From: DATJHM01 sp035493895
Lineage (GTDB): Bacteria > Chloroflexota > Ktedonobacteria > Ktedonobacterales > Ktedonobacteraceae
Length of the DNA stretch: 7,436 nt
Assembly (NCBI GenBank): GCA_035493895.1
Contig: DATJHM010000142.1
Coordinates: 1-7,436, forward strand
Direction: 5' to 3'
Position numbers and translations under genes: made by a program. Numbering within the stretch: position 1 is the first letter of the stretch; the number at the start of each line of letters is the position of its first letter. This document shows positions 6,386 through 7,436 of this stretch, one piece after another. The notes under the pieces were generated by a model. It worked only from the letters and a program-made list of their open reading frames with translations, was not told where the DNA came from and did not search any database.

Positions 6386-6445
6386 GAGCAATAAATTCCC
6401 TACGAAGTGAGCAAATCTGGCTTCTGTCCAGCAGAGCAACAAATT
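6386..6445. repeat. three GAGCAA direct repeats between the divergent TetR promoters
   Basis: GAGCAATAAATT (6386-6397) and GAGCAACAAATT (6434-6445) differ at one base of twelve. A shorter GAGCAA lies between them at 6409-6414. Starts are 23 and 25 bp apart, roughly two helical turns. They sit between the two divergent promoters and could be regulator sites, but this may be chance. Confidence 0.3.
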
Positions 6446-6450
6446 GTTGC
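6436..6450 (+). promoter_or_regulatory. perfect palindrome, likely operator of the second TetR gene
   Basis: GCAACAAATTGTTGC has two exact 7-bp arms around one central base and covers the predicted -35 box. An imperfect copy, CAATTTGTTAC (6459-6469), matches CAAATTGTTGC (6440-6450) at 9 of 11 positions, starts 19 bp downstream and covers the -10 box. This is typical placement for autorepression by the TetR protein encoded downstream. Confidence 0.5.
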
Positions 6451-6472
6451 AAAGGCATCAATTTGTTACAAT
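6444..6472 (+). promoter_or_regulatory. promoter of the second TetR gene
   Basis: TTGTTG (6444-6449) and TACAAT (6467-6472) are 17 bp apart. The -10 box matches consensus at 5 of 6, the -35 box only at TTG. Transcription would start near 6479, with a leader of about 70 nt. Confidence 0.5.
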
Positions 6473-6502
6473 AGAGAGTGTAGCCTGAGCTGGAATACCG
6501 GG

Positions 6503-6518
6503 CAAGCATCAATGCTTG
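6503..6518 (+). promoter_or_regulatory. leader hairpin upstream of the second TetR start
   Basis: CAAGCAT (6503-6509) is exactly inverted at 6512-6518; in practice this is a 6-bp stem with loop TCAA, extendable by one G-C and two G-U pairs. TCTTTCGTT follows. It lies between the predicted promoter and the Shine-Dalgarno site. Confidence 0.35.
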
Positions 6519-6550
6519 TCTTTCGTTACGTATGCAACAAAGAGGAAAAT

Positions 6551-7180
6551 ATGTCGCACGAAGTACAAACCGACCTGCGCATTCGACGCACCCATAAATT
6601 CTTGCAAGAAGCGATGATTGAACTGATCACAGAGAAGGGATTCGATGCCATCACGGTGGGCGATATTGCCGAACGGGGCATGATCAATCGCGCCACCTTC
6701 TACCGCCATTATCAGGATAAATACGATCTGGTGGCCAGGGTCTTTGAAGAAGCCGCCAATCACCTGGTGGAGGATATGAAACCCCTCTACAAAGGCATGG
6801 ATCCTGATGAGAAGATAGAAATCTGGAACCAGTTATTTGGGCATATTGCTGAACATGCCCGGCTGTACCGAGCGATGCTGGGGAAAAACGGCAGTCCATG
6901 GTTTGCCGCCAGGATGCGTGAGCACATCATCAAGCTCGTCCTTGAGAACGAAAATCGGTGGAGACAACCGATGGAACCCGGTCAACCGATCGATCCAGCC
7001 ATGCCCCCTGAACTGCCTGTCATACAACTTTCACATGTTCTGATTGGCACTGTCGTCTGGTGGTTGGAGGATGAAAAACGCTATACGCCCAAACAAATGG
7101 CAGCCTGGTTTTGCCGCTTTGCGTTTTATGGCTATCTCTCTGCACGTGGGTATGAGGCTACTCCATCAGGGATGGAGTGA
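6551..7180 (+). CDS. TetR/AcrR-family transcriptional regulator with TetR_C_8-like C-terminus
   Basis: A 209-aa DNA-binding regulator. Residues about 10-60 are a clear TetR_N domain: RRTHKFLQEAMIELITEKGF, then the helix-turn-helix at about 34-54 (ITVGDIAERGMINRATFYRHY) and KYDLV. The C-terminal half resembles the TetR_C_8 (DhaS-like) domain, with VVWWLE at 168-173 and a YTPKQMA stretch after it. The start at 6551 rather than 6407 is chosen because GAGG (6542-6545) lies 5 nt upstream and the family begins just before the TetR_N helix; the earlier codons lie over the predicted promoter. It is divergent from the first TetR gene and has its own palindromic operator candidate. Its target is not evident: the downstream gene is convergent, so it either regulates itself only or acts elsewhere. 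Inducer unknown. Confidence 0.92.
   Translation: MSHEVQTDLRIRRTHKFLQEAMIELITEKGFDAITVGDIAERGMINRATFYRHYQDKYDLVARVFEEAANHLVEDMKPLYKGMDPDEKIEIWNQLFGHIAEHARLYRAMLGKNGSPWFAARMREHIIKLVLENENRWRQPMEPGQPIDPAMPPELPVIQLSHVLIGTVVWWLEDEKRYTPKQMAAWFCRFAFYGYLSARGYEATPSGME
7160..7178. terminator. hairpin overlapping the stop codon of the second TetR gene
   Basis: ACTCCATC (7160-7167) is exactly inverted at 7171-7178, an 8-bp stem with a 3-nt loop. It reaches into the TGA stop of the + strand gene and lies 10 nt past the stop of the convergent isomerase gene, so it could serve as a bidirectional end signal. There is no U-tract on either side. Confidence 0.4.
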
Positions 7181-7187
7181 GGCTTAT

Positions 7188-7436
7188 TCATGCGAAGTCT
7201 CCCATGACGCCTTCGAGGTTGGTATGACGTTTCTGCATTTCCTGCGGCGAGGCCGAGCGTTTCTCCATGAGCAACAGAACGACCGCATCCTCGAAAAGGA
7301 AGAGCGCCTGCTCGAGGAGAGACGCCATTGGCTGAATGGATCTGATCTCGGGCTCTGTCCCGAAGATCTGACCGGGCACGAGCACCGTCAGGTCCGCGAG
7401 CCTTCCCTGCTCGTTTTCGGGATGAGCAGTGATCAC
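7188..7436 (-). CDS. 6-phospho-3-hexuloisomerase, C-terminal part (cut by window end)
   Basis: The last 82 residues of a SIS-domain phosphosugar isomerase; the N-terminus lies beyond the right edge. HxlB-type enzymes convert D-arabino-hex-3-ulose 6-phosphate to fructose 6-phosphate, the second step of the ribulose monophosphate pathway for formaldehyde fixation. The visible part shows the family pattern: ITAHPEN, ADLTVLVPGQ, then SIQPMASLLEQALFLFEDAV (33-52) and the terminal RHTNLE (70-75). The conserved Gln and Glu of the first motif and the His of the last are present. The first visible codon is an internal GTG, not a start. Whether hexulose-phosphate synthase is fused or adjacent cannot be seen. 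The stop is only 7 bp from the stop of the convergent TetR gene. Confidence 0.85.
   Translation of the reverse strand: MITAHPENEQGRLADLTVLVPGQIFGTEPEIRSIQPMASLLEQALFLFEDAVVLLLMEKRSASPQEMQKRHTNLEGVMGDFA

Overview
The window is an ordinary-looking stretch of bacterial chromosome with eight protein genes: seven complete and one cut by the right edge. I found no rRNA, tRNA, CRISPR array, insertion sequence, phage gene or plasmid function. Coding DNA has moderate G+C and leaders are AT-richer, with Shine-Dalgarno sites and sigma70-like promoter boxes. The mix of small unlinked metabolic genes, two TetR regulators, a sugar-type binding protein with an uncleaved-looking N-terminal anchor and a RuMP-pathway isomerase would fit a soil Chloroflexota such as the Ktedonobacteria. 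That placement is an inference from protein style, not proof.

Layout. 1-167: a GC-rich hairpin and a long inverted repeat behind the first gene. 168-1298 (-): extracytoplasmic sugar-type ABC substrate-binding protein, with no permease or ATPase gene visible. 1299-1761: divergent intergenic region with an AT-rich tract, a leader hairpin and a promoter. 1762-2796 (+): YkgJ-like cysteine-cluster protein. 2934-3485 (+): GNAT acetyltransferase. 3646-4452 (+): cyclase-family (kynurenine-formamidase-like) metal hydrolase. 4583-5680 (-): aldo/keto reductase. 5742-6314 (-): TetR regulator directly upstream of the reductase on the same strand. 6315-6550: divergent promoter region. 6551-7180 (+): second TetR-family regulator. 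7188-7436 (-): C-terminal end of 6-phospho-3-hexuloisomerase, convergent with the second TetR and only 7 bp from it.

How the genes work together. The one convincing functional unit is TetR plus aldo/keto reductase. The same 20-bp motif (15 of 20 positions identical) lies just downstream of the TetR -10 box and again in the TetR-reductase gap, which suggests one repressor controlling itself and the reductase. The second TetR has a perfect 7-bp-arm palindrome over its own -35 box, suggesting separate autoregulation. The other genes look like independent single-gene units.

The most unusual general feature is structural. Strong hairpins without U-tracts sit just upstream of the Shine-Dalgarno site of several genes, and other tight hairpins overlap the stop codons of two genes. 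I see no clear evidence of a new multi-gene system here.
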